Assembly: GCF_021462825.1 (NCBI RefSeq) | Contig: NZ_JAKEEB010000018.1 | Location: forward strand, 62,001 to 126,000 | DNA from: Streptomyces glomeratus | Lineage (GTDB): Bacteria > Actinomycetota > Actinomycetes > Streptomycetales > Streptomycetaceae | DNA: 64,000 nucleotides | Direction of reading: 5' to 3' | Part shown: positions 1 to 8,315 of the stretch, piece by piece | Position numbering within the stretch: position 1 is the first letter of the stretch | Layout: each line of letters starts with the position of its first letter | Position numbers and translations under genes: made by a program | The notes under the pieces: generated by a model | The model's database searches: none | Told to the model about the DNA's origin: nothing | Seen by the model: the letters and a program-made list of their open reading frames with translations, nothing else

Positions 1-1
1 T

Positions 2-334
2 CTGCTGTGGGAGCGGCTCGATCTGGTGGCGACCCGCTTCCGGGACGTGCAGGCCTTCGGCCGGCTCGTCCCCGGCCGCATCGCGGTGCGGCCCACCGAC
101 CCGCAGCGGACCCTGTGTCTGCTTCTGGGCTCCGAACTGCACATCTACCCGTGCGAGCCCGCCGAGCCGACCGGCGCCCTCTCCGGTTCCGCGGAGGCGA
201 TGCTGCGCCTCGTCTACGGCCGCAACCGGCCCGAGGCGGACGCTGTCACCGTGACCGGCGCGGCGACGCTCCCGGACCCGCGCTCGCTCTTCCCCGGGTA
301 CGGACCGGGGCATCCGCCGCGTCTCGGCCCATGA
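2..334 (+). CDS. Maleylpyruvate isomerase / mycothiol-dependent family protein, C-terminal part
   Basis: The gene enters from the left edge, so only about 110 C-terminal residues are present and the start is outside the window. The visible part has the alternating strand/helix pattern of the C-terminal domain of mycothiol-dependent maleylpyruvate isomerase-like (DinB-fold) proteins: 'GRIAVRPTDPQRTL', then an 'LSGSAEAMLRLVYGR' helix where family members carry an S-A-xx-LxL-xxxGR motif. Such proteins use mycothiol in isomerase or transferase reactions or bind small ligands. The substrate cannot be told from this fragment. It converges on the thioesterase, with about 30 bp between the stop codons. 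Confidence 0.7.
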   Translation: MLWERLDLVATRFRDVQAFGRLVPGRIAVRPTDPQRTLCLLLGSELHIYPCEPAEPTGALSGSAEAMLRLVYGRNRPEADAVTVTGAATLPDPRSLFPGYGPGHPPRLGP

Positions 335-367
335 GCGGGCGGGTGGGCGAGCAGACCACGCGGCCGC

Positions 368-862
368 TCAGGACCCGGACGTCGGGAACAGGACGCAGGT
401 GCTGGTGGCGTGGGCGAGCAGGCGGTCCGCTCCGTCGAACAGCTGGGCCTGGGCAAGGGCGGTGCGACGGCCGCTGCTGAGCACGGTGCCCACGGCCCGC
501 ACCTCGCCCGTGTCGACGGTGACCGGGCGCAGGAACTTCACCGTCAGATCCAGCGAGGTGTAGCCCATGCCCCCGGGCAAGGTGGAGTGGACCGCACATC
601 CGGCCGCGGAATCGAGGAGGGTCGCGTAGACGCCGCCGTGCACACTGCCGATCGGGTTGTAGTGCTCCTCACCCGGGACCAGCGAGAACACCGCACGACC
701 CCGCTCGACCTCCAGCAGCGCCATGCCCAGCGTCGCGCTGAGGGGCGGGGCTGGCAGACGCCCGGCGAGCATGTCGTGCAGCAGTTCGAGACCGGACGTG
801 CGGCCCGCGGCCTCCGCGGTGATCGCGGGGTCGTCCCACTCGTACGTACGTGATCTTCCCAT
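368..862 (-). CDS. PaaI-type hotdog thioesterase
   Basis: A 164-residue hotdog-fold acyl-CoA thioesterase of the PaaI / DUF4442 group. The signature N-P-I-G-S-V-H-G-G lies at about residues 69-77, followed by the long central helix with Asp84, the usual active-site region that hydrolyses aryl- or acyl-CoA thioesters in the cytoplasm. The ATG at 862 is chosen because AGGGAGG lies about 10 bases upstream and the family normally begins close to here. The open frame runs about 70 codons further upstream only because it crosses a decayed LysR gene in the same orientation. The substrate is unknown. Confidence 0.85.
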   Translation of the reverse strand: MGRSRTYEWDDPAITAEAAGRTSGLELLHDMLAGRLPAPPLSATLGMALLEVERGRAVFSLVPGEEHYNPIGSVHGGVYATLLDSAAGCAVHSTLPGGMGYTSLDLTVKFLRPVTVDTGEVRAVGTVLSSGRRTALAQAQLFDGADRLLAHATSTCVLFPTSGS

Positions 863-929
863 GCCCCGGGGCCTCCCTGTTCCGACTTCGCCTTGCGACG
901 CTAACCGGCCGCCGGGCTGACTGTCAATG

Positions 930-1641
930 ACGAAAGTCAGCTGGTGATCGGTCACCGGCCGGCTGTTCGAAGGCGGCGATGAGGCGTCCCAGGTCCTGCC
1001 GCCGTGAGTCGGCCGGCCACACCGCCCATGTCCGGCGGATGAGCGGTGGCCGATCAGTGGCGACCAGGCCACACCGTCGGGAATGGGCTACGACCAGTCC
1101 GGTGGCGCCAGCACGAAGGCCCGGCCGGCACCGACGGCCGCCGGCTTCACCTCCGCGATCGGCCGCTGCCCCTCCGGGGCCTGTGGCCCCCCGGGTCGAG
1201 GCCGTGGCTGGGCAGGATCGCGGTCAGCTCGTCGCACCAGGCGGGGCTGTCCGAGCGGGGGAAGGCCACCCACTGCAGACCGGCCAGCCGATCCAGCGCG
1301 ATCCCCTCGGCCTCGGCCGGCTCCGCGGCCGGCAGTACGCCCTGCCGTTCCCGGTCGACCAGCAAGGACGCCGCCTCCCCCTCCGCTGTACCGGGCGATC
1401 ATCCGCAGCGCCTGATCGTCCGCCCAAGGACCACACGCGCATCCCCGAGCAGCGCCGCACCCGCGTCGGTGGGCCGCACGCGGTGTTGCCGCGCACCAGC
1501 AGCTTCAGCCTGAGCTGACGCTCCGGGCAACCGACCGTCGGCGACGGCGCCGGCCCGCTGACGTGCAGCCGACGGGCCGCGGCGGAGAAACCGCCTTCTT
1601 CCACCACCGCGACGAAGGCATGCGGCTCACGCAGTTCCATG
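930..1641 (-). pseudogene. LysR-type regulator, frameshifted relic
   Basis: A LysR-family regulator broken over several frames. The N-terminal HTH reads 'MELREPHAFVAVVEEGGFS' from about 1641 with a normal A-A-R-R-L-H-V-S motif, but the following recognition region is garbled. The ligand-binding domain reappears in another frame ('WVAFPRSDSPAWCDELTAIL', about 1190-1280) and then in a third ('IAEVKPAAVGAGRAFVLAPP', about 1090-1150). The tail continues in the open frame above the thioesterase. At least three frame changes are needed, so no functional protein is expected. Boundaries are approximate. Confidence 0.75.
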
Positions 1642-1761
1642 TGCCCATCGCACCACGGGGAGACCGTCAGGACCACGGCCGGTGATGGGCACGCCTCATG
1701 AGGTTCATGAACGGAGCGAATGGCTGGTGGAGGCCGGTGTACGTGTGTATCGCCGACGGGG

Positions 1762-2649
1762 TCACCCCGTCTCGCCGCCGCCCGTGTGCGCCCGCCACGG
1801 CTCCGGCCCCGTTCGTTCGCCCCAGGCCTCCAGATCCTCCCGGTCCCAGCACACGATCCCGCACTGCTCGGCGTACTCCCTGGCCGGGGCGGTGAAGCCG
1901 CTGGTGGTGACGACGACCGCGATGTCCGCCCCGTGCACGGCGAAGCAGGTGCCACCGAAGCGCTGGAGGTCCTGGGAGCCGACCCGGTTGCCGTCTCCGT
2001 AGCGCTTGCACTGGATGACGAGACGCCGTCCGTCCGGGGCCGTGGCCACGACATCGGCGCCGAGGTCCCCGGCTCCACCGACGACCTCCACCCCCGCGCA
2101 TCCGTCGCGCTCGCACAGAGCGGCTATCGCCTGCTCGAACTCGTCGGGGCCCAAGGCGTCGTAGTCGACGACCTCGGCCGTCGGGGCGGCGGTGACCGCG
2201 TCAGGCATCCCGGGCGTGAGAATGACGGTGGCCTCGGCGCCGCGGTGGTCGGCGGCCGGCCCGTCGGCCCCGGCCGGATCATCCGGGGCGAGGGGCGCAG
2301 CCACCGCCGTGGGCGACACGGCCGGCTCCAGGCCGGGAAGGGACGGCTCGTCCAGCGCGTCGATCGCCGTTCTTGTCGCCTCGTCGAGCGCAGCGGTCGC
2401 CTCGCGAACCGTCCGGGCCACGGAGATCCGGTTCCGTCGGCGCCCTCGAAGAGCCGGAGCGGTAGCGACGGCGAGGACTCCGAGGACGACGGCCCAGGCG
2501 GGGCGGTACTCGACGACCCTGATCGCCGTACGAGCCGCCAGCCCCAGCAGGGCGATCACGGCCCCGAGAAGACCGAAGAACAGGGCGGTGGAGCGGAGGT
2601 CGAAAGAGCGCCGGTTCATCGGTCGGGTACGGCGGACGGGCGTGGCCAC
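1762..2649 (-). CDS. Membrane-anchored Mrr-type restriction endonuclease domain protein
   Basis: A 295-residue protein with two N-terminal membrane helices (about residues 20-65), an acidic/Ala-rich linker, and a C-terminal Mrr_cat endonuclease fold. The catalytic pattern is visible: an acidic residue in 'GDLGADVVAT', then the Q-x-K triad as 'VIQCKRYGDGNRVGSQDLQR'. Soluble Mrr enzymes cut modified DNA; in this membrane-bound architecture the role is not established and could be defence or DNA processing. GTG at 2649 is chosen because GAGGGGGA lies about 8 bases upstream; GTG 2658 and ATG 2619 are alternatives. No methyltransferase lies nearby, consistent with a type IV-like activity. Confidence 0.8.
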   Translation of the reverse strand: MATPVRRTRPMNRRSFDLRSTALFFGLLGAVIALLGLAARTAIRVVEYRPAWAVVLGVLAVATAPALRGRRRNRISVARTVREATAALDEATRTAIDALDEPSLPGLEPAVSPTAVAAPLAPDDPAGADGPAADHRGAEATVILTPGMPDAVTAAPTAEVVDYDALGPDEFEQAIAALCERDGCAGVEVVGGAGDLGADVVATAPDGRRLVIQCKRYGDGNRVGSQDLQRFGGTCFAVHGADIAVVVTTSGFTAPAREYAEQCGIVCWDREDLEAWGERTGPEPWRAHTGGGETG

Positions 2650-2734
2650 GTGGTGCACTCCCCCTCACGGGTTCGACTCGAAGATCACTTCGGCCGTTTT
2701 CCCGGGATCGCGCACTTCACCACCCCGCGCGCTG

Positions 2735-3613
2735 TCAGCACAGCACGGCGAGCGCTCCGGGCAGCACCCTGGCGGTGACGGGGAGGACGGTGTCGACCTC
2801 GCCGTCGGCGCCGAACGGGACATCCCGGTCGGCCTCGATACGGACCTCTGTGCCGCGCACGATCCGCACCTCGGGCCGGTGCACATGGGCCCCCGACTTG
2901 AGCTCGTTCATCAGGGCGAAGAAGAGCCGGCGCGGCGCCTCACGGATCATCACCACGTCGAGCAGCCCGTCGTCGACACGGGCGTCGGGGGCGATGATGC
3001 GGCCGGAGCCGTAGTAGGCGGAGTTCGCGGCGACGACGGTGTAGCCGCGGTGCGTCAGTTCCTCGCCGTCGACGGTGACCCGGTAGCCGGCCGGCCGCCA
3101 GCCGGCGACGGCCCGCAGTCCGCCCGCGTAGTAGGAAGCGGCGCCCTTCAGGACGGTGGAGCGGTTGGCGTGGCGGTTGGCGAGCGCGTCGACGCCCGCG
3201 TACACGCTGCCGAGGGCGACGCTGCGGCCGTGGGCGGACTCCACTTCGATGGTGTCGACGGAACGGGGAACGTGGTGGAGCAGCACCCGGGCCAGTGCCT
3301 CCGGGTCGGTGGGCAGGCCGAGCGCGCGGGCGAAATCGTTGCCACGGCCGGCCGGGATCAGGCCGAAGAGCGTGTCCGTGCCGCTGAGGGCGCCACCGAT
3401 GCCGCCGACGATGCCGTCGCCGCCGACGGCCAGGACGACCCGCTGCCGCTGTCCGGCCTCCCGGGCGAGTTCCTGGGCATGCGGCAGGCTGCGGCTGTAC
3501 TCGGTCTCCAGTTCCGCCCCGGCCTCCCGCAGCACCCGGGCCACCCGGAGCAGTACCGCGACCCCGGCGGATCCGCCGGCGGCGGGGTTGACGATCGCGG
3601 TGAACTGTCGCAT
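2735..3613 (-). CDS. YegS/BmrU-type lipid (diacylglycerol) kinase
   Basis: A 292-residue diacylglycerol kinase catalytic-domain protein. It shows the ATP-binding 'VNPAAGGSAG' near residues 8-17, the G-G-D-G signature ('AVGGDGIVGGIGGAL', about 62-76), and 'GLIPAGRGNDFARALGLP' (about 83-100), the classic D-F-A-R motif of the family. It phosphorylates a lipid hydroxyl such as diacylglycerol using ATP. GGAGG sits 7 bases upstream of the ATG. It lies 99 bp downstream of the alkyl-DHAP-synthase-like gene on the same strand, so co-transcription and a shared role in glycerolipid metabolism are likely. Confidence 0.88.
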   Translation of the reverse strand: MRQFTAIVNPAAGGSAGVAVLLRVARVLREAGAELETEYSRSLPHAQELAREAGQRQRVVLAVGGDGIVGGIGGALSGTDTLFGLIPAGRGNDFARALGLPTDPEALARVLLHHVPRSVDTIEVESAHGRSVALGSVYAGVDALANRHANRSTVLKGAASYYAGGLRAVAGWRPAGYRVTVDGEELTHRGYTVVAANSAYYGSGRIIAPDARVDDGLLDVVMIREAPRRLFFALMNELKSGAHVHRPEVRIVRGTEVRIEADRDVPFGADGEVDTVLPVTARVLPGALAVLC

Positions 3614-3712
3614 CGGTGTGCCTCCGGGGGCGCCTGACGGTCGTGGACCATGCGGGTGGTGTGCGGGAGGGAGGGGTGTGTGGGAGGAGAGTACGCGGGA
3701 TGCGGGCGGGGG

Positions 3713-5308
3713 TCAGTCGGCGGGCAGAAGGACGCCGGGGTTGAGCAGACCGGTGGGGTCCAGCCGGCGCTTGACGGCCTGGAGGGCGCCGATGCCGAGA
3801 GGCCCGGCTTCCCGGACGTACCAGTCGCGGTGGTCGGTGCCCACACCGTGGTGATGGCTGATCGTGCCGCCCGCCGCCATGATCGCCTCGTTGGCGGCCT
3901 GTTTGGCCGGCGCCCAGTGCGCCACGGGATCGTCACCCTGCGCGGAGACCACGGTGAAGTACAGGGAGGCGCCGTTCTCGTAGACATGGGAGATGTGGCA
4001 CATCACCAGGGGCGGTGTGCCCGCGTCGGTGAGCGTCGTGGTGAGCGCTTCACGGACGGAGGCGTACAGCCCCGGCAGTCGCGACCAGAAGGCGGCGGTC
4101 TCCAGTGTCTCGGCGAACGCTCCGGCGTCCAGCAGCGCGTCCCGGAGGTAGGGCGCCGAGTAGCGGCCGTGGGCCCAGCGCTCCCCCGGCTCCTGGCCCA
4201 GAAGGGTGCCACCGCAGTCGCGCAGCACGGCCGCGGCCCGTTCCCGTCGGTGTGAGGTGTCCTCCTCGGTGCCCTCGTATCCGACGATCGCGAGGCATCC
4301 GGCGGCCTGCGGCAGACCCGAGGCCCCGATGGCGTCGGGCTGGGCAAGGCCGATGAGCGTCTCGGTCTCGTCCGACAGGCGCAGCACGGTCGGGCGCGGC
4401 CCGTCCTGGGCCAGGCGCCGCAGGGCGGCGGCACCCTCCTCGAAGGAGTCGAAGCGCCACCCTTCGTAGACGCGGCTGTGCGGGACGGGGCAGATCCGTA
4501 CCGTCACCGACGTGATGACGCCGAACGCTCCCTCTGAGCCGAGGACGAGCTGACGCAGGTCGGGTCCGGCGGCCGAACGCGGCGCGCGGCCCACTTCGAG
4601 GGTCCCGGTGGGGGTGGCGAGGGTGAGGCCGAGCACCATCTCGTCGAAGCGGCCGTAGCCGGCGGACGCCTGTCCGCTGGAGCGTGCGGCGGCGAACCCG
4701 CCGATGGTGGCCCACTCATAGGACTGGGGGAAGTGGCCGAGGGTGAAGCCGTGTTCCGCCAGGAGCGCTTCGGCCTGCGGGGCCCGCAGGCCGGGTTGCA
4801 GGGTGGCGGTGCGGGAGACCGGATCGACGTCGAGCAGGCCGTCCAGGCGGCGCAGGTCCAGGGCCACGAAGGGGCGCCGCCGCTCGGGGGCGAGGCCGCC
4901 CACGACGGAGGTGCCGCCGCCGAACGGGACGAGGGACAGGTCGTGGCCGGCGCAGACCTCCATCACCGCGAGGACCTCCTCGTGGCTGGCCGGGAGGACC
5001 ACGGCCGCGGGGAGGTCGCCCACGTCGCCGTCGCGGATGCGGAGCAGATCGGGGGTGGACTTGCCGCGGGTGTGCCGGATGCGGGACTCGGCGTCGGTGC
5101 GCAGGTGCTCCTCGGCGCCGACGGCGGCCAGCAGCGCCTGGTGCGCGGCGGGATCCAGGGGAGGTTCCGGCACGGTGATCTCGTCCAGGGCGACCGGCTC
5201 GGCGCCGCGCGGCTTCACACCGAGCATGTCGCGCAGCAGCCCGATCACCGTGTCGGGCAGCGGCGTGGCCCGGGCCGGGTCGCCCCAGCCGCTCCACAGC
5301 ATGTCCAT
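3713..5308 (-). CDS. FAD-binding oxidase, alkyl-dihydroxyacetonephosphate synthase-like
   Basis: A 531-residue flavoprotein of the FAD_binding_4 / FAD-oxidase_C architecture. The FAD pyrophosphate loop 'PFGGGTSVVGG' is near residues 128-138, a second FAD contact is 'ATIGGFAAARSSGQASAGYG', and the C-terminal 'GGTISHHHGVGTDHRDWY' matches the His-rich active site of alkyl-DHAP synthases (AGPS), which swap an acyl chain for a fatty alcohol to make ether lipid precursors. D-lactate/glycolate oxidase-like enzymes are the alternative. ATG 5308 is chosen because GAGGAC lies 7-8 bases upstream. It diverges from the TetR-glpD operon and is probably under the same repressor. Confidence 0.85.
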   Translation of the reverse strand: MDMLWSGWGDPARATPLPDTVIGLLRDMLGVKPRGAEPVALDEITVPEPPLDPAAHQALLAAVGAEEHLRTDAESRIRHTRGKSTPDLLRIRDGDVGDLPAAVVLPASHEEVLAVMEVCAGHDLSLVPFGGGTSVVGGLAPERRRPFVALDLRRLDGLLDVDPVSRTATLQPGLRAPQAEALLAEHGFTLGHFPQSYEWATIGGFAAARSSGQASAGYGRFDEMVLGLTLATPTGTLEVGRAPRSAAGPDLRQLVLGSEGAFGVITSVTVRICPVPHSRVYEGWRFDSFEEGAAALRRLAQDGPRPTVLRLSDETETLIGLAQPDAIGASGLPQAAGCLAIVGYEGTEEDTSHRRERAAAVLRDCGGTLLGQEPGERWAHGRYSAPYLRDALLDAGAFAETLETAAFWSRLPGLYASVREALTTTLTDAGTPPLVMCHISHVYENGASLYFTVVSAQGDDPVAHWAPAKQAANEAIMAAGGTISHHHGVGTDHRDWYVREAGPLGIGALQAVKRRLDPTGLLNPGVLLPAD

Positions 5309-5367
5309 GGTGCTTGTCCTCACCGGTCGTCGTGAAAGGAGCCGTCTCCTGCGCTGCCGCAGGGGGC

Positions 5368-5383
5368 GTTACACTGTTACACA
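5368..5383 (+). promoter_or_regulatory. Promoter/operator of the TetR gene; probable leaderless start
   Basis: Two perfect 7-bp direct repeats GTTACAC (5368-5374 and 5376-5382) abut the ATG at 5383. The first contains TACACT (5370-5375), a good -10 hexamer placed 7 bases before the ATG, so transcription probably starts at or next to the start codon and the mRNA is leaderless. The only purine-rich stretch (AGGGGGCG) is about 14 bases away. The repeats are plausible binding sites for the encoded TetR protein. The 74-bp gap also serves the divergent flavoprotein gene. Confidence 0.5.
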
Positions 5384-5982
5384 TGACGCCTATTCGTCAC
5401 AACGCCTCGGACAACGATCCGGTGCTCGACGCGGTCCGCGACTGCGTCCTGGCCGTCGGTGTCCGGCGCACCACCCTGACCGACGTGGCGCGCCGAGCCG
5501 GCGTCTCCCGGATGACGCTGTACCGCCGCTGGCCCGATGTCCGGTCGCTGGTCGGCGACCTGATGACCCGGGAGTGGATCGCGGTCGCCACCGGCGCGAT
5601 GCCCGAGCGCGGCCGCGGGACGGACGCGCGCTCCCTGATCGTGGAGGGACTTGCGAAGGGCGTGGACGCCTTCCGCCGCCATCCGCTCTTCCGCAAGATC
5701 GTCGACGTGGACCCGGAACTCCTCCTCCCTTATGTGCTCGACCGGCGGGGAGCGAGCCAGGACGCCCTCCTCCAACTGCTCACCGAAGCCCTCCAGGAGG
5801 GCCACGCGGACGGGTCGGTACGCCCCGGCCACCCCGAACGGCAGGCCAGGTCCCTGCTCCTGGTCGCCCAGTCCTTCACCCTGTCGCTGCGCACCATGAC
5901 CGAGGAGGACGACGCCGAGTTGGGCACCGAGGCCTTCTACGGAGAACTGCGGACCATCCTCGAGAGGACCCTCACACCATGA
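5383..5982 (+). CDS. TetR-family transcriptional regulator
   Basis: A 199-residue TetR repressor. The N-terminal HTH is clear: 'TTLTDVARRAGVSRMTLYRR' at about residues 28-47, with the usual W-P-D after it. The C-terminal two-thirds is helical and would bind a ligand, possibly a lipid or glycerol derivative given its neighbours (inference). ATG 5383 is used because the open frame extended upstream has no family similarity and the promoter elements overlap it. The stop overlaps the glpD start by four bases (ATGA), indicating translational coupling and shared regulation. Confidence 0.9.
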   Translation: MTPIRHNASDNDPVLDAVRDCVLAVGVRRTTLTDVARRAGVSRMTLYRRWPDVRSLVGDLMTREWIAVATGAMPERGRGTDARSLIVEGLAKGVDAFRRHPLFRKIVDVDPELLLPYVLDRRGASQDALLQLLTEALQEGHADGSVRPGHPERQARSLLLVAQSFTLSLRTMTEEDDAELGTEAFYGELRTILERTLTP

Positions 5983-7574
5983 GCTCCAGCAGCAGCCCGG
6001 CCCCTTCGGGACAGCCCGCTCCGGGCACGTCCCTGACCGCCGCCCGCCGCCTGCGCGAACTGGACGAGACCGTCGGCGGGCCGCCCGTGGACGTCCTGGT
6101 CGTCGGCCTCGGCGCGACCGGCGCGGGCGCCGCCCTGGACGCCGCCGCCCGTGGACTGACGGTGGCCGCGATCGACGCCCACGACCTGGCCTTCGGCACC
6201 TCCCGCTGGAGTTCCAAGCTCATTCACGGCGGTCTGCGCTATCTCGCCTCCGCGCAGTTCGACGTCGCCCACGAAAGCGCACTCGAACGCGGCATCCTGA
6301 TGGAGCGCACCGCCCCCCATCTGGTGCGTGCCCAGCCGTTCGTGCTGCCGCTCACCCCCCTGGTCTCCCGCGGTCAGGCCGCCCTGGCCTGGGCCGGCTT
6401 CCGGGCCGGTGACTCGCTGCGCCTGGCGGCACGCACGGCCCGGTCGACGCTGCCCGCGCCGCGCAGGCTCTCCGCGGCGGAGACACGCCATCTGGCTCCC
6501 GCGCTGCGTGCCGCGGGCCTGCGCGGCGGGTTGCTCTCCTGGGACGGACGCGTGACCGACGACGCCCGCCTGGTCACCGCGGTCGCGCGCACCGCCGCGG
6601 CACGGGGCGCACGGATCCTGACCCGTGTACGGGCCCTGGAACTCACCTCGTCCGGGGCCCGGGTACGCGACGAACTCACCGGCCGCGAGGGCGAGATCCG
6701 GGCCCGCGCGGTGATCAACGCTTCCGGCGTCTGGGCCGGCGGCCTGGTGGACGGGGTCCGTATACGGCCCTCGCGCGGCACCCACCTCGTACTGCGCGCC
6801 GACCGGCTCGGCTTCCTGCCCGCCGGCCTGCACATTCCGATCCCGGGCGAGACCAACCGCTTCGTTCTCGTCCTGCCCCAGGGCGACGGCCGGGTCTACG
6901 TCGGCCTCACCGACGAGCCCGTGGACGACGTGCCGGACGTGCCCTCCGTGCCCGAGACCGACATCGGCTTTCTGCTCGACGTCCTCGGCTCCGCCCTGGA
7001 GATCCCGATCCACCGCGACGACGTGGTGGGTGCCTTCGCCGGACTGCGGCCCCTGCTGGACACCACACCGGCCGGGGGCTCCGGCGCGGCACCGAGGACC
7101 GCCGACATCTCCCGCAGGCACGCCGTCCTCACCTCGCCAGAGGGCGTGGTCACCGTGGTCGGGGGCAAGCTGACCACCTATCGGCGGATGGCCCAGGACG
7201 CCGTCGACGCCGCGATCGCCGCCCGCCGTCTGGCCGCGGGGCCCTCGCCCACCGCCGGTCTTCCCCTGGTCGGCGCCGCGTCGCCCCAGGTGCTGGGCGC
7301 CCTGCGCGCACCGCGGCGTCTGGTCAGCCGGTACGGCACCGAGGCGCCGGCCGTGCACGCCCTGGCCGTGAGCGACCCCCGGCTGGCCGAGCCGGTCCTG
7401 GAGGGCCACCCGGTCACCCGCGCCGAACTGCTGTGGGCCGTACGCCATGAAGGAGCGCTCGACACGGCCGACCTGCTGGACCGCCGCACCCGCATCGGAC
7501 TGGTTCCCGACGACCGCGCCACCGCTGTGGAGAGCGCACAGGAGGTCCTCGGCGAGGACCCGGGCGGCCGCTGA
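5979..7574 (+). CDS. glpD: FAD-dependent glycerol-3-phosphate dehydrogenase
   Basis: A 531-residue membrane-associated flavoenzyme that oxidises sn-glycerol 3-phosphate to dihydroxyacetone phosphate and feeds electrons to quinones. The FAD Rossmann fingerprint 'VVGLGATGAGAALDAAARG' is at about residues 41-59, the GlpD signature 'SSKLIHGGLRYL' at about 78-89, and the C-terminal 'GGKLTTYRRMAQD' closes the FAD fold. The start ATG overlaps the TetR stop. Together with the AGPS-like oxidase and lipid kinase, it suggests a module handling the dihydroxyacetone phosphate / glycerol phosphate node. Length matches the family. Confidence 0.93.
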   Translation: MSSSSSPAPSGQPAPGTSLTAARRLRELDETVGGPPVDVLVVGLGATGAGAALDAAARGLTVAAIDAHDLAFGTSRWSSKLIHGGLRYLASAQFDVAHESALERGILMERTAPHLVRAQPFVLPLTPLVSRGQAALAWAGFRAGDSLRLAARTARSTLPAPRRLSAAETRHLAPALRAAGLRGGLLSWDGRVTDDARLVTAVARTAAARGARILTRVRALELTSSGARVRDELTGREGEIRARAVINASGVWAGGLVDGVRIRPSRGTHLVLRADRLGFLPAGLHIPIPGETNRFVLVLPQGDGRVYVGLTDEPVDDVPDVPSVPETDIGFLLDVLGSALEIPIHRDDVVGAFAGLRPLLDTTPAGGSGAAPRTADISRRHAVLTSPEGVVTVVGGKLTTYRRMAQDAVDAAIAARRLAAGPSPTAGLPLVGAASPQVLGALRAPRRLVSRYGTEAPAVHALAVSDPRLAEPVLEGHPVTRAELLWAVRHEGALDTADLLDRRTRIGLVPDDRATAVESAQEVLGEDPGGR

Positions 7575-7676
7575 CGGGCGGCACGTACCGGAACACCCGG
7601 AGCGGCCCCGCACCCCTGGTGCCGGCCCGCTGGTCTCCCGCGCGGCGGAAGCGAGTACCGCCGTGCCACAGTGCTG

Positions 7677-7732
7677 CCGTGCCGCAGTGCCGCAGTGCCG
7701 CCTTCGGAGCGCACGGCAGTACTGCGGCACGG
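7677..7732. terminator. Inverted repeat between convergent glpD and the ATPase gene
   Basis: CCGTGCCGCAGT (7677-7688) and ACTGCGGCACGG (7721-7732) are perfect 12-bp complementary arms around a GC-rich 32-base spacer that contains further internal complementarity. The position between two convergent genes, ending one base before the minus-strand stop codon, fits a bidirectional terminator without a U-tract, as is usual in Streptomyces. Confidence 0.6.
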
Positions 7733-7733
7733 G

Positions 7734-8195
7734 TCAGGCGGCGGTGGTCAGGTCCGCCCAGTGCAGGGCGCGGTGGTGTGCACGGCCCTCGCCGTGGGCC
7801 GTGGCGACCTCGTCGATGATGCGCAGGCCTCGTCCGCGCTCCTCCGGGCCGCAGCTCGCCGCCCACGCGGCCTCGCGCCGGGCCGGGCCGCTGTCGGTGA
7901 CCTCGACCCGTATGCCACGCGGTCCGACGTGCAGGTGCAGCACGATCGGCGGCCGGGCGTGCTCCACGGCGTTGGTGACCAGTTCCGACACCAGCAGCAG
8001 TACCCCGTCGATGGTGTGCTGGTCCATCCGCCGGCGCTCGAGGAAGGTCCGGGCACGCCGACGGGCCAGCCCCGCGGCCTCGGGCCGGTGACACAACAGC
8101 CATGCACGGCGGTGGACCGGTCGGCCGGCTGCCTGTGCGCGCCCGCCCGGCCGGACCTGATGGCTAAACCCGTGCGGAATACCCATGGCACCCAT
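7734..8195 (-). CDS. ATP-binding protein, RsbW-like HATPase (anti-sigma type)
   Basis: A 153-residue single-domain GHKL ATPase of the very common Streptomyces RsbW/SpoIIAB-like class. The N-box is 'LLVSELVTNAVEHA', then G-box sequences 'VEVTDSGPA' and 'RGRGLRIIDEVA'. Such proteins usually phosphorylate STAS anti-anti-sigma factors or sequester sigma factors. No STAS or sigma gene is adjacent, so the partner is unknown. ATG 8195 has GGCGAGG just upstream; ATG 8186 is an alternative. It lies 120 bp downstream of the DUF5682 operon and may be transcribed separately. Confidence 0.82.
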   Translation of the reverse strand: MGAMGIPHGFSHQVRPGGRAQAAGRPVHRRAWLLCHRPEAAGLARRRARTFLERRRMDQHTIDGVLLLVSELVTNAVEHARPPIVLHLHVGPRGIRVEVTDSGPARREAAWAASCGPEERGRGLRIIDEVATAHGEGRAHHRALHWADLTTAA

Positions 8196-8315
8196 GACAC
8201 CTCGCCTACAACCGACTAAACGTTCGGTTGGAGGCGAGGTATTCCTGCGGGAGCCGCCGTGCCGCATGCGGCCGGACACACCCCCTCGGTCACCGGGGCC
8301 ATGGCCCGGCATGCG

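Noticed and set aside
4743..5978. Very long plus-strand open frame running into glpD from 4743
   Set aside because: The 400 codons before ATG 5979 are antisense to the flavoprotein and out of frame with TetR; the real start overlaps the TetR stop.
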